Positions 29,619-38,616 of a stretch of DNA of 64,000 bases are shown in pieces. Within the stretch, counting starts at the first letter, position 1; every line of letters starts with the position of its first letter. This DNA comes from an uncultured Pseudomonadota bacterium (GTDB taxonomy: Bacteria > Myxococcota_A > Bradymonadia > Bradymonadales > Bradymonadaceae), in NCBI GenBank assembly GCA_913057905.1, contig CAJXPB010000006.1, forward strand, positions 62,001-126,000, written 5' to 3'. A model generated the notes under the pieces. The model had not been told where the DNA came from. It did no database searches and saw nothing but the letters and a program-made list of their open reading frames with translations. A program made the position numbers and the translations under genes.

Positions 29619-31334
29619 ATGAGAAATTTCTCACCTGGAGCCCTGGGAACGATTCTGCTGGTCTTTGTCGCTGCAGGACTCGGTTGCAATGAGGATCCGC
29701 GCGGCGTTGGCTGGATCGAGGACGGCGGCCAGGCGGACGCCGACGCCCGAACGCCGCAGGATACCAACGACGGGGGTTCCGACAGCCGCGACGCCAGCCC
29801 TGACGGAACGGAAGATGCACGGGATGGGTCGGGCGCGGACGCTACCGACGGCGGACCAGATGCCGACCCCTGGTACGAGGACTTCTGCGAGACCTACAAC
29901 GAGGACGAGTTGTGGGGCAAGATTCAGACCCACCGAAGCGAGTCCGGCAACTGGACGATCGTCGTCGACGAGGAGCTCGACTATCAGGAGTTGACCCTTC
30001 CCGACTCGGTCCCGGAATCGACGACCGCGGCCGCCATTCACCATCCGGATCCGGTCTCGCGAAAGAAAACCGGATTCATCATCAATATGCCGCTCGAAGG
30101 GGCCTGGCCGGAGGGCCTTGTCGATGCGTTCGACGGTGGGTCGGCCCCCTTAAATGTAGAGAGCTGGGGCAGAGGGGTGACCGAGGATCGTCACGGTCAC
30201 GATCTGCACTTTGTGACCGGCGACAGAGAAGTCGACGAAGAGACCCTGATTTCCCCGCGCGAATTTCGAAACGAACTCGTGCGTAGGCTTCTGGACCTCT
30301 CGGATAACGCCGACCTTGCGTGGCCACCAACGACGACAGCCTATCGCGGCGCGAGCCCCTATTTCACGGCGACAGCCATTCGCCGTCCCGGTGAAAATCG
30401 TAACCCAGACCGACTGATTGTCATCGGCGCCGCCAAGACAGCGATTGCGAGCGACGCCGGAATCAATCTCCGCGAATTGGCCACCCACCGAAACGTCGGT
30501 TTCTACGATGAAGCGATTTCGGCCGAATGCCAGGTGCAGACCGCCCACCAGGCGCCGGATGTCGACGTCTTCACTTTCGTGTCGAATCGGATGTCCGGTG
30601 AACTCCGCGACAAGGCCGCTGGTTTACTGAGAAAGACCGCCGAGTCCATCGAACTCGGCCACTGGGTCGACCCGCGTTACGGCGTCCTGTCGATGGAAGA
30701 GGGGCAACCGATCGGAACCAGTGGCGTGGAGTGGAGTACAACCAGAGGCGGGTTCCAGTCAGCATTCCGCAACGCGGCCACGTTGAACTCGAACAACTCG
30801 CTCGCCCCGATCGAGCGCGCCATGGCCAAGCACCAGGAGACCGACTCGAGGTATCCGCGCTATCTGTTGGTATCGAACAAGCTGTCTTCCAGGGAGTTGA
30901 GCGAATCGGAGAAGCAGTTTCTGGAAAACGAAGCGGTCGTCGCCATTGAGCCCGAGGAGGCCGGATGTGGCTCGGCGACCTTCGAGGGGCCGAGCCTCTA
31001 CGAAGAATGGATTCGGGTCTTTGACCCATGTCCGGAAGACGGCCCCGATGGCACCCTCGCCAACAGTTTGTCCCTTCTCCAGGACATACCAAGAGAAGAG
31101 AGGGCATACAGACTGCCGGGAAGGCTTGGGGGCACCGGTGTCATCGTGCACCCGGACATAAGCAGTGAATACGTCGGCGGGCCATTTGGCGATCCTGGTT
31201 TCGTCTATATCCACGAGTTCAAAAATTGGGTGCAGCTCACCGAGACCTACAGACCGGACTGGCCCGTCGACGACGAGATCGAGCGCATCGGATTTACCTA
31301 CTTAAGATGGTCTGACTCGGAGGAGATGGAGTGA
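29619..31334 (+). CDS. Unknown large lipoprotein
   Basis: 571 aa from ATG 29619 (AGGAAA 8 nt ahead; a TTG just before it is less likely). Lipobox AGLGC, then an Asp/Gly/Ala/Ser linker to about residue 85. The mature part has a His-rich stretch (EDRHGHDLHFVTGDREVDE), an apparently alpha/beta centre (NPDRLIVIGAAKTAIASDAG) and few cysteines. No catalytic motif is recognised. The following lipoprotein starts inside its stop codon (GTGA), so they are co-translated. Confidence 0.75.
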   Translation: MRNFSPGALGTILLVFVAAGLGCNEDPRGVGWIEDGGQADADARTPQDTNDGGSDSRDASPDGTEDARDGSGADATDGGPDADPWYEDFCETYNEDELWGKIQTHRSESGNWTIVVDEELDYQELTLPDSVPESTTAAAIHHPDPVSRKKTGFIINMPLEGAWPEGLVDAFDGGSAPLNVESWGRGVTEDRHGHDLHFVTGDREVDEETLISPREFRNELVRRLLDLSDNADLAWPPTTTAYRGASPYFTATAIRRPGENRNPDRLIVIGAAKTAIASDAGINLRELATHRNVGFYDEAISAECQVQTAHQAPDVDVFTFVSNRMSGELRDKAAGLLRKTAESIELGHWVDPRYGVLSMEEGQPIGTSGVEWSTTRGGFQSAFRNAATLNSNNSLAPIERAMAKHQETDSRYPRYLLVSNKLSSRELSESEKQFLENEAVVAIEPEEAGCGSATFEGPSLYEEWIRVFDPCPEDGPDGTLANSLSLLQDIPREERAYRLPGRLGGTGVIVHPDISSEYVGGPFGDPGFVYIHEFKNWVQLTETYRPDWPVDDEIERIGFTYLRWSDSEEME

Positions 31335-31804
31335 AACGTCTTTACGCAACTGGATGTCTGGTCGCTCTTCTGGCGGCCGCTCTCTTGGCGGCCTCCTGTG
31401 GCAACCGCGCCTGTACACTCATCGGCTGCGGAAATGGCCTGACTATTGACTTCAGGCAGGTAGAGTCGTCCACCTGGCAAGACGGCGACTGGCGCCTTGA
31501 GATGACGACGCCATCCGGCGAGTACGCCACCTGTGATTTTCAGATTCCGGCCGGCGACGCCGCTCTATCGGGACAGGCCTGCGACGGGCCCCTGAGCCTG
31601 GAGTTCAGCAGCGCGGGGACTCGTCTGGTCGAAGCAACTTCGTGGCGTTCGAGCCCCGACGAGGTGCCCCGAAACTTCGACATCACCTTGATGCGCGGCG
31701 GCTCGGAGGTGGCGTCCCAGTCCTTTGAGCCCGACTACACGGAGTCGCGTCCGAATGGCGAAGATTGCCCGCCGGTCTGCGTCCAGGCGTCGGTAGGGTT
31801 CTAA
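31331..31804 (+). CDS. Small lipoprotein, coupled to the preceding lipoprotein gene
   Basis: 157 aa, start GTG at 31331 overlapping the upstream stop by 4 bp, with GGAGGAG ahead. Signal with lipobox-like LAASC, then Cys pairs (CGNRACTLIGCGNG) and a beta-rich body (DGDWRLEMTTPSGEYATCDF). Translational coupling suggests it works with the 571-aa lipoprotein. No family recognised. Confidence 0.75.
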   Translation: MKRLYATGCLVALLAAALLAASCGNRACTLIGCGNGLTIDFRQVESSTWQDGDWRLEMTTPSGEYATCDFQIPAGDAALSGQACDGPLSLEFSSAGTRLVEATSWRSSPDEVPRNFDITLMRGGSEVASQSFEPDYTESRPNGEDCPPVCVQASVGF

Positions 31805-31845
31805 CGTCTGATCATTGAAACCAGTGAGGGGTGATATCCATCCAC

Positions 31846-31880
31846 CGTACCGAGGCGATTTGCAGGAGGGCCTCGGTACG
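31846..31880. promoter_or_regulatory. 11-bp perfect inverted repeat upstream of the PAP2-barrel operon
   Basis: CGTACCGAGGC (31846-31856) and GCCTCGGTACG (31870-31880) form a perfect stem with a 13-nt loop. There is no T tract, so it is not a typical terminator. It lies 43 bp before the GTG start of the next operon and could be an operator or a leader structure. Confidence 0.45.
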
Positions 31881-31922
31881 TAGTGGTGATCTAGTTAGAG
31901 CACGCCCGCGGAGCCAAAAACG

Positions 31923-34160
31923 GTGGCGGAGCAACGTCAGAATGGTGTGAATCAGGCAGGGTGGATCGTGGCATCGGCGACACTTCTCGCCTCCTTCGGG
32001 TTATCCGGGCTCTGGTTCTCATATCCGAACCCGATGCCTCTGGACATGTATGTGTTGGAGGGAGTCCGACGCCTGCAAAACCCGCTCTTAGGTGTCTTGA
32101 TGGAGGCGATCACACTACTGGGCTCGCCGTACACGCTCGTGCCAATGGCAGTCGCGGCCATCGGCGCGGCCGCCTACCGTAAGGATTTCCGCGGCGCCGC
32201 CACGGTCGCAGGATTGGGCTTACTCACTCTCGCGGTGAACCTCGGGTTGAAGGGGTACTTCGACCGGCCTCGTCCGGAGGTCTTTCATACCTACGTCGAA
32301 CCGAGGCTGGACTCATTTCCCAGTGGCCATGCCCTCGGCTCGGGTAGCATCTTCGCCCTCGTGGCCCTCGAGTGGCGGCGCCTGCGTGGCACCGTTTCTT
32401 CGGCCCCACTGTGGGTTGCAGTCGCGCTGGCGGCCCCCGTCGGACTCTCCAGGATCTACCTGGGCGTACACTGGCCCTCGGACGTTGTCGCCGGATGGTT
32501 GATCGCCGTATGGTTGGGATACCTTGGCCATCGGTATTTGCCCGTGCAGTCGCCAGTACGACCCTCCGGCCCTTCAGGTAAAGTGGGACTCGTGAGCCTC
32601 ATAGTCGCGATCGTTTTGACCTGTGGTACCTCGGCTTGGGCACAGGCCCCTCCGGAAGGGCAGACGGCTGAGCGCGCGGGCCAGTTCGCGAATCGGGTTG
32701 TCTCGCGGGCCAAAGACCAGGGACGTGCACTTCGTGATCAAGCCCGGGCCGCGGCCATGACAGAGGTCGAAGACGCCGCAGGTCGAGCGGACAACCGGGC
32801 GAGGGCAGAGGCAGAATCGAAACTCGTCCGAGCGTACGAACCGAAGGGTTCACCTTTACAGGACGACCGGAGTCCGGAGGATACCGATGGGCTGCCTGAC
32901 CCTGCCCCGGAAGTTGAGGACTACTTGCTGGCGGTCCCGCGCGGCATCCTGCTTCCAGTGTATCTTACCACCGAATACCTCGTCCGCTGGCCGCTGGCCC
33001 AACTCTTCACGGCCATCGAACGCTACCACGTTATCGAATACGTGCAGGGTGGACTGACCTTCGCCGACGGAAACGCCGGGTTCCAGCCGCTGTTTGAGTT
33101 TGGCGGCGGTCGGGCCGGCTCGGTGGGCCTGCGCTTTTTCTACGACGAACTCGCCGACGGAGCGCTCGATTTCAGCATCGGTGCCAGCGGATGGCCTCAA
33201 CGAAACGTCGCAGCACGCGGAAACCTCGTTCTGGACGTTCCCAATGAACGATCTCAATTTGTAGCGCTGGCCGGATTCAAGCGTCGCGACGACTACGTCT
33301 ACTACGGCGTTGGTTCTCAACCGTCTGGTCGCGCCGAATCACGTTTCGAAGAACAGACGGCCCTTGGTCGCCTTGGGTGGCGCGCGGGCAAAGACTCGGA
33401 TCCGGCGGGCGCGGAATTTGACCTGAATGTCCTCGACCGAAAGGTCCGTTGCTCGCCCGGCGCAGCCCTCGATGCCTGCGGTCCGGACTCCGAATTCGAA
33501 ACGCCTGACGACCCCTATCCAGTGGGGGCAAGCGATGTGGCGCCTCTCGGCCGGGACTATCTCTTCGGTCGATCGCGACTTCACGTCTACTGGGACACCA
33601 GACCGACGGAGACGCGAAAAGACAGCGGAATCCGACTGGAGGGCTTTGGCGCCCTCGGCGTCGGAATCGGTGCCGAGGACCAGGACTTGTCCGTCGCGCG
33701 ATACGGCGCGGAAGTGTCGGGATTCGTAGATCTGTTTGGCAAGACCCCTCGAACACTCGGCCTGCGCCTGTACGCAGAGTCGGCCAACACCCTCGGCGAC
33801 CGCCAGATCCCGGTCGGTGAACTCGTCGCACTCGGCGGCGCTGAACGGATGCGAGGATTCCGCGAGAATCGATTCCGGGGCCGCTCGAGTCTGGTGGCGA
33901 CCCTCGACTACCGATATCCGGTCTGGTCATTCTTCGAAGGTGAGGTGTTTTTCGAAGTCGGCAACGTCTTTTCTGAACACTGGAGCGATTTCTCTTTCGG
34001 TGGGTTGCGAGGGTCGGCCGGTATCGGGTTGCGCACCGTCGACATGCTGTCGCGTCACCTCACCTACGACATCAATCTAGCCGTCGGGACGGCGACCTTC
34101 GACGACGGATTCGCAATTACCGAATTTCGAATCAACGCTGGAACGAACTGGGGATTTTGA
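31923..34160 (+). CDS. PAP2 phosphatase fused to an Omp85/BamA-like outer-membrane barrel, with an internal signal peptide
   Basis: 745 aa, GTG start with GGAG 9 nt ahead. Residues 1-205 are a six-helix PAP2 lipid phosphatase with all three motifs: KGYFDRPRP (110-118), PSGH (133-136), SRIYLGVHWPSD (176-187). Residues 219-240 look like a Sec signal peptide ending AWA before Gln241. A helical Ala/Arg/Glu-rich linker follows (245-305), then a beta-barrel domain (about 330-745) with Omp85 hallmarks: MRGFRENRFRG, DYRYPVW, FFEVGNVF and a terminal aromatic. No POTRA domains. An in-frame GTG at 32592 (residue 224) could also start a separate barrel protein. First gene of a five-gene overlapping operon. 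Confidence 0.88.
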   Translation: MAEQRQNGVNQAGWIVASATLLASFGLSGLWFSYPNPMPLDMYVLEGVRRLQNPLLGVLMEAITLLGSPYTLVPMAVAAIGAAAYRKDFRGAATVAGLGLLTLAVNLGLKGYFDRPRPEVFHTYVEPRLDSFPSGHALGSGSIFALVALEWRRLRGTVSSAPLWVAVALAAPVGLSRIYLGVHWPSDVVAGWLIAVWLGYLGHRYLPVQSPVRPSGPSGKVGLVSLIVAIVLTCGTSAWAQAPPEGQTAERAGQFANRVVSRAKDQGRALRDQARAAAMTEVEDAAGRADNRARAEAESKLVRAYEPKGSPLQDDRSPEDTDGLPDPAPEVEDYLLAVPRGILLPVYLTTEYLVRWPLAQLFTAIERYHVIEYVQGGLTFADGNAGFQPLFEFGGGRAGSVGLRFFYDELADGALDFSIGASGWPQRNVAARGNLVLDVPNERSQFVALAGFKRRDDYVYYGVGSQPSGRAESRFEEQTALGRLGWRAGKDSDPAGAEFDLNVLDRKVRCSPGAALDACGPDSEFETPDDPYPVGASDVAPLGRDYLFGRSRLHVYWDTRPTETRKDSGIRLEGFGALGVGIGAEDQDLSVARYGAEVSGFVDLFGKTPRTLGLRLYAESANTLGDRQIPVGELVALGGAERMRGFRENRFRGRSSLVATLDYRYPVWSFFEGEVFFEVGNVFSEHWSDFSFGGLRGSAGIGLRTVDMLSRHLTYDINLAVGTATFDDGFAITEFRINAGTNWGF

Positions 34161-35887
34161 TGCGCCGACTATCCAGCATGATTTCCACGGGCACGGGAAC
34201 GCTGCTCGCCGCGCTTTGGGCGGGGTTCGTCCTCATCGGTTGCGCGAGCGGCCCTCCGCAATTCAGTGACTCGGATGTCGTCTGGCAGGTCAACGACCAG
34301 CGCCCGATCGAAAAGCCCAAGAGCCGGTGGACCCCAAAATACTGGGACGCGGTCGACGCCACCCTTTTCCGGCCACTGACTCGTGCCTTCCGGTTGGAGA
34401 CGCCCGAACCCGCTAAGAATGTCAACGCGTGGGGCCATGTCCCCAACTCTTCCTGGTATACCAACAGATTTTCGACCCATTCGATCACTCCCGATCGTGT
34501 GGCTCGCGGACCCTGCGAGTCTACTGATATGCCTCGGGGGGACGAGTGGGTCATCAAGGGCGGAAAGGTCGGAGGAAACAACCCCGGATTCATCATCGAA
34601 GTCCACCAAGAGGACGGTTCGACAACAAACTACCTCCTAAAATTCGACGGTGAACTGCAGACCGAGCGGGCCACGGCCGCCGATGTCATCGGCTCGAAAG
34701 TCTACTGGGCGGCCGGCTTCGAAGCTCCCTGCAACCGCGTCGTGTACTTCGACAGCGACCGCCTGGTCATCGGCGACGATGCGACCAAAGAAGACCGAGT
34801 CGGCCGCGAAACACCTCTGACACGGGAGGACGTCAAAAAGGCCATGAAGCACACGCCCCGGCTTGACGACGGTCGGGTGCGGGCGGTCGCTTCAAAATTT
34901 CTGCCTGGCGAACCTCTCGGTCCATTCAGCTACGAAGGTACCCGCCGAGACGACCCGAACGATGTCATACCACACGAAGATCGCCGCGAACTCCGGGGAT
35001 CGAAGGTCATAGCAGCCTGGCTCAACCATTTCGACGCCCGCGAACAGAACACCTACACCTCCTTTATCAGCGGACCACCCAGCCAGAAGGGCTACGTCCA
35101 GCACTTCATGCTCGACTTCGGCGATTGCCTGGGAAGCCGCTGGCCCTCCGACGGGATGTCTCGGCGCTTCGGGTATTCTTGGTACGTCGACGGGGCGGAC
35201 ATGCTCGTCGACTTCATGACCCTGGGCATCGTTCCGAGACCCTGGCACAAAGTCCGGACGTACTCCGAAGCCCCGATCTTCGGCTACTACGATGTCAAAC
35301 ACTTCCAGCCTGAGACGTGGAAAGCGGGGTACCCAAACATGGCGTTTCGTCACATGGACGACCGCGACGCCTTCTGGGCCACCAACATCATCAGTCGTTT
35401 CTCACAAGAGCACATTCGGCATCTGGTAGAGGCCGCGAAGTTCACCAAATCGAGCTACGACAGGTACTTGGAACGCGTGCTCGTGGGGCGGCGCAACAAG
35501 ATCGTGGAGCATTACTTCCGCCAGATGTCTCCACTGGTCGACCCCCGAGTCCGGGGCTCGGTGCTGTGCGTCGACGACGCCTGGGTCGCGCGAGGATACG
35601 GAGCCGTCGACGATGCGTTCTACGATGTAAAATTTCGATCCACGAGAACCGAAGGTGACACGTCTTGGGAAAACCTCGGGCGACCGTCTAATTCGCAGGG
35701 AAGACTCTGCGTGGATTTGCCGTCGGACGCAGCGACCCAGGCCGGCCGTGGTGACCTCGTCGTACACCTCCGCGTGCGGCGCACGGACCAACGCGATCCG
35801 GCACGCGACGCACGATTCTATCTGCGGGCCGACGATACGGGTTCATGGCGGGTCGTCGGGATCACTCGCGTCGGGGACAGACCGTGA
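34160..35887 (+). CDS. Unknown lipoprotein with possible kinase-like (HipA/CotH-like) fold
   Basis: 575 aa; its ATG overlaps the stop of the barrel gene by one base (TGATG). Lipobox-like VLIGC. After about 110 residues come motifs resembling protein-kinase-like folds: YLLKFDGE (possible Lys), AADVIGSKVYWAAGF, then AWLNHFDAREQNT and HFMLDFGDCLGS, reminiscent of the HxD...N and DFG elements in HipA or CotH kinases. Such kinase-like secreted proteins exist, but ATP access outside the cytoplasm would be unusual, so activity is uncertain. The C-terminal 120 aa form a separate beta-rich domain. It sits between the barrel and the NTT-HEAT gene. Confidence 0.7.
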   Translation: MRRLSSMISTGTGTLLAALWAGFVLIGCASGPPQFSDSDVVWQVNDQRPIEKPKSRWTPKYWDAVDATLFRPLTRAFRLETPEPAKNVNAWGHVPNSSWYTNRFSTHSITPDRVARGPCESTDMPRGDEWVIKGGKVGGNNPGFIIEVHQEDGSTTNYLLKFDGELQTERATAADVIGSKVYWAAGFEAPCNRVVYFDSDRLVIGDDATKEDRVGRETPLTREDVKKAMKHTPRLDDGRVRAVASKFLPGEPLGPFSYEGTRRDDPNDVIPHEDRRELRGSKVIAAWLNHFDAREQNTYTSFISGPPSQKGYVQHFMLDFGDCLGSRWPSDGMSRRFGYSWYVDGADMLVDFMTLGIVPRPWHKVRTYSEAPIFGYYDVKHFQPETWKAGYPNMAFRHMDDRDAFWATNIISRFSQEHIRHLVEAAKFTKSSYDRYLERVLVGRRNKIVEHYFRQMSPLVDPRVRGSVLCVDDAWVARGYGAVDDAFYDVKFRSTRTEGDTSWENLGRPSNSQGRLCVDLPSDAATQAGRGDLVVHLRVRRTDQRDPARDARFYLRADDTGSWRVVGITRVGDRP

Positions 35888-38616
35888 AGATGTTCCGAAC
35901 CCTTCGAAACATCGATGCCGACGAACGGCGCGTCGTCGTGGCCGGGTGTTTGACGCTGCTCGCCGTGATGACCGGTCATCTCCTGATGGAGACGGCCCGC
36001 GATGCAGTATTTCTGGCAAACATCCCCGCCACCCAGCTCCCGGTTCTTTACATCGTCATCGCCGCCCTGGCTCTCGCGGTCACCCGTCTCCAGGCGTGGT
36101 CCGGTGGCTCGTGGACGGAACCCTCATCGCTGATCGGCTGGCTTCTGACGTCCGCTGCGATGGCGGCGATCCTATGGGGTACGATCGACCTCATTGGAGA
36201 TGCCGGCATCTATCTGCTCTACGTCCTCCCTGGGGTCATATCCACGGTCACACTCCTGCAGTTCTGGGGGTTGATGGGGAACGCCATCACCGTCGATGAC
36301 GCCAAGCGGATCTACGTGTTTCTAGGTGCCGGCGGGGGAGTTGGAGCGATCATCGGCTCGGCTCTGGCTACATTTCTGTCGTGGACGCTGCCCGACGTCC
36401 ACCTGATTCTCGGTGCCGGCGTCGTGTGGGCGATCACACCGCTGGCAGTTTTACGTCTGAGCCGAGCACTGCCCGACTCGCTCGACAAGGAAGATTTCGA
36501 AGACACCCCCAGTGGCTTTGGGTGGGAAGAGATCAAAAACGTGGCGCGGCAACCCTACACCCGCGGGCTTGCGCTCCTATCGCTGCTGATGCCGATGGCG
36601 GCAACGATCGGCGACTATCTCTTCAAAAGTCTGGCCGCCGAACATGTGGAGGCGGCCTCCCTGGGGATCTTCTTCGGCTCGGTCTACCTGGGTCTGAACG
36701 TCCTGTCGCTGGTGATCCAACTGTTTGCCGTCCGAAAGACGGTTCGACGTCTCAGCATTGCCGGAGCGGTCGCCATCCTGCCGTCGCTGCTGGCCCTGGG
36801 TGGCATCGGCGTGGCGGCTGGACTCGCGTTCGCATCTGCCATCGGGCTCAAATTCGTCGATGGTTCACTGCGACACTCCCTGCACTCGACCTCCAAGGAA
36901 CTGTTGTTCGTGCCTCTCTCCGAAGGCCTGCGCAATCAGATGAAGGCCGTCGGTTCGACAGTCGGCAAGCGAGGGGGACAAGCACTGGGATCCGTCGGGC
37001 TTCTCGGGCTTATCGCCGTCGGTGCCGACCCGCGCATCCTGGGCCTCGTACTCACGGTAATCGCCGCCGCAGCCACCGCATCTGCCCTCGCACTGCGCAC
37101 GCCGTATCTGGAGCTGTTTCGCTCGCGGCTTCGCGACGAGCGCCTCGATCATCTTTTCGACTATCCGGAACTCGATGCCGACAGCCTCGAAGACCTCGTC
37201 TCTCGACTCAGCAGCGGCGACGACTCGGAGGTCATCGCCGCCCTCGACTTGCTCGAATCCGAGGGGCGAGCCAGAGCCATTCCGACTCTGATTCTGTACC
37301 ATCCATCGGACCGTGTGGTGCTGCGGGCGCTCTCCATTTTTGTGAACGCGGGCGTCGACGACGCGCTCCCCGTTATTGAACGTCTCGAGGAGGCGTCTTC
37401 GCCAGCGCTACACGCTGCGCTGCTGAGTGCCCGGGCTGCGATCGCACCGGATAGGTGTGCGCTGGTCGAACACCTCGACCACACCAGCGACATGGTTCGC
37501 TCGACGGCCGCTTTTCATCTGGTGGCCCGAGGATGGCGCAGGCGCGATGAGCTCGACATCGATCTGCAGTGCATCGTGCGCAGCGGGAGTCCGGCCAAAA
37601 AGAGGGCGCTCGCCTTCGCAATCGGAGCCGCCCGCTCGCTCGATTTTGTGCCGGAACTCGTCGAGTTGCTCGACGACGAACGCCTCGACGTGCGGCGACA
37701 GGCTGTCGATGCACTCACCCGGATGAACCACACCAAATGCCAACGCGTGCTCATCGACAAGTTGCCAGACCGGAAATTGCGGCCCGCAGTGCTCGAGGCG
37801 CTCGGCGAGGGAGGGGAAGCTACCCTCGACTCCCTCGGCCAATGGTTGGATGACTCGAGTCTCCCCAGGCGAGTCCGTTGGCAACTCCCACGCGCTATCG
37901 GCTCTTTCGACGCCCAACGCGTCGGTTCGATCCTCGCCGACCGCCTCCCACGGGAGAAAGATGGCGTGGTGCGCGTCCGCATCGTTGCTCAACTCGAAGA
38001 GTTGCGGATGATTCGCGAGGATGCCGAGATTCCCGAGCCGCCACTCGTACGTGCCCTCGAATCGACAATCGAAAGGGCCTTTCGACAGGTGCGTTTTCGG
38101 CAGGTGTTGGTCGACACCTCCACGCCGGAAGAGTGCGCGTGCACCTCCTTTCGCTATCTCCAGAAGCTCATCGATGACAAGGAATCAAATGCTATTGACC
38201 TGGTCATTCGAATCGCCGGACTGCTCTATGCCGAGGACGATGCACGACGGTTCCGACGCGGGCTCGAGAGCGACGATCCGGTGACGCGGGCGAGCGGAAA
38301 GGAGCTGCTCGAAGCGAGACTTCCTCCGCGCTTTCGCGCCTCGGTTTTGGCACTGGTCAGTGACGAGAGTGACGCCGCCCGGCTTCAGGACGCTCCGGAG
38401 CCCATACTGCCGGACCTCGATGAGAGAGAGGAGGTCATCGAACGGCTCTTGCAGACCCGCTCCGACGGACTCGCTCTGATGGTTGCAAAGTTTGCCGAGC
38501 GGTTTCGACTGGCCGAGGCCTCAGAGGCGCTCGTAAATGCTCGCCGCTGGGCGACGGGAGAGATCGCCGAGCAGATAGACCGAACCCTTGACGTCTTGGA
38601 GAAGAGTCATGCGTGA
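35884..38616 (+). CDS. NTT-like (ADP/ATP translocase superfamily) membrane protein fused to HEAT repeats
   Basis: 910 aa from GTG 35884, overlapping the previous stop by 4 bp (ATG at 35890 is an alternative). Residues 1-430 have about 12 membrane helices in the style of NTT/MFS nucleotide carriers, with GHLLMETARDAVFLANIP near the start and KELLFVPLSEGLRNQMKAVG near the end, both landmark sites of the family. The rest (430-910) is cytosolic HEAT-like helical repeats (for example DDERLDVRRQAVDALTRM). HEAT fusions suggest a binding scaffold or regulator. Transport substrate is not known; the second NTT gene downstream may be its partner. Confidence 0.86.
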   Translation: MKMFRTLRNIDADERRVVVAGCLTLLAVMTGHLLMETARDAVFLANIPATQLPVLYIVIAALALAVTRLQAWSGGSWTEPSSLIGWLLTSAAMAAILWGTIDLIGDAGIYLLYVLPGVISTVTLLQFWGLMGNAITVDDAKRIYVFLGAGGGVGAIIGSALATFLSWTLPDVHLILGAGVVWAITPLAVLRLSRALPDSLDKEDFEDTPSGFGWEEIKNVARQPYTRGLALLSLLMPMAATIGDYLFKSLAAEHVEAASLGIFFGSVYLGLNVLSLVIQLFAVRKTVRRLSIAGAVAILPSLLALGGIGVAAGLAFASAIGLKFVDGSLRHSLHSTSKELLFVPLSEGLRNQMKAVGSTVGKRGGQALGSVGLLGLIAVGADPRILGLVLTVIAAAATASALALRTPYLELFRSRLRDERLDHLFDYPELDADSLEDLVSRLSSGDDSEVIAALDLLESEGRARAIPTLILYHPSDRVVLRALSIFVNAGVDDALPVIERLEEASSPALHAALLSARAAIAPDRCALVEHLDHTSDMVRSTAAFHLVARGWRRRDELDIDLQCIVRSGSPAKKRALAFAIGAARSLDFVPELVELLDDERLDVRRQAVDALTRMNHTKCQRVLIDKLPDRKLRPAVLEALGEGGEATLDSLGQWLDDSSLPRRVRWQLPRAIGSFDAQRVGSILADRLPREKDGVVRVRIVAQLEELRMIREDAEIPEPPLVRALESTIERAFRQVRFRQVLVDTSTPEECACTSFRYLQKLIDDKESNAIDLVIRIAGLLYAEDDARRFRRGLESDDPVTRASGKELLEARLPPRFRASVLALVSDESDAARLQDAPEPILPDLDEREEVIERLLQTRSDGLALMVAKFAERFRLAEASEALVNARRWATGEIAEQIDRTLDVLEKSHA

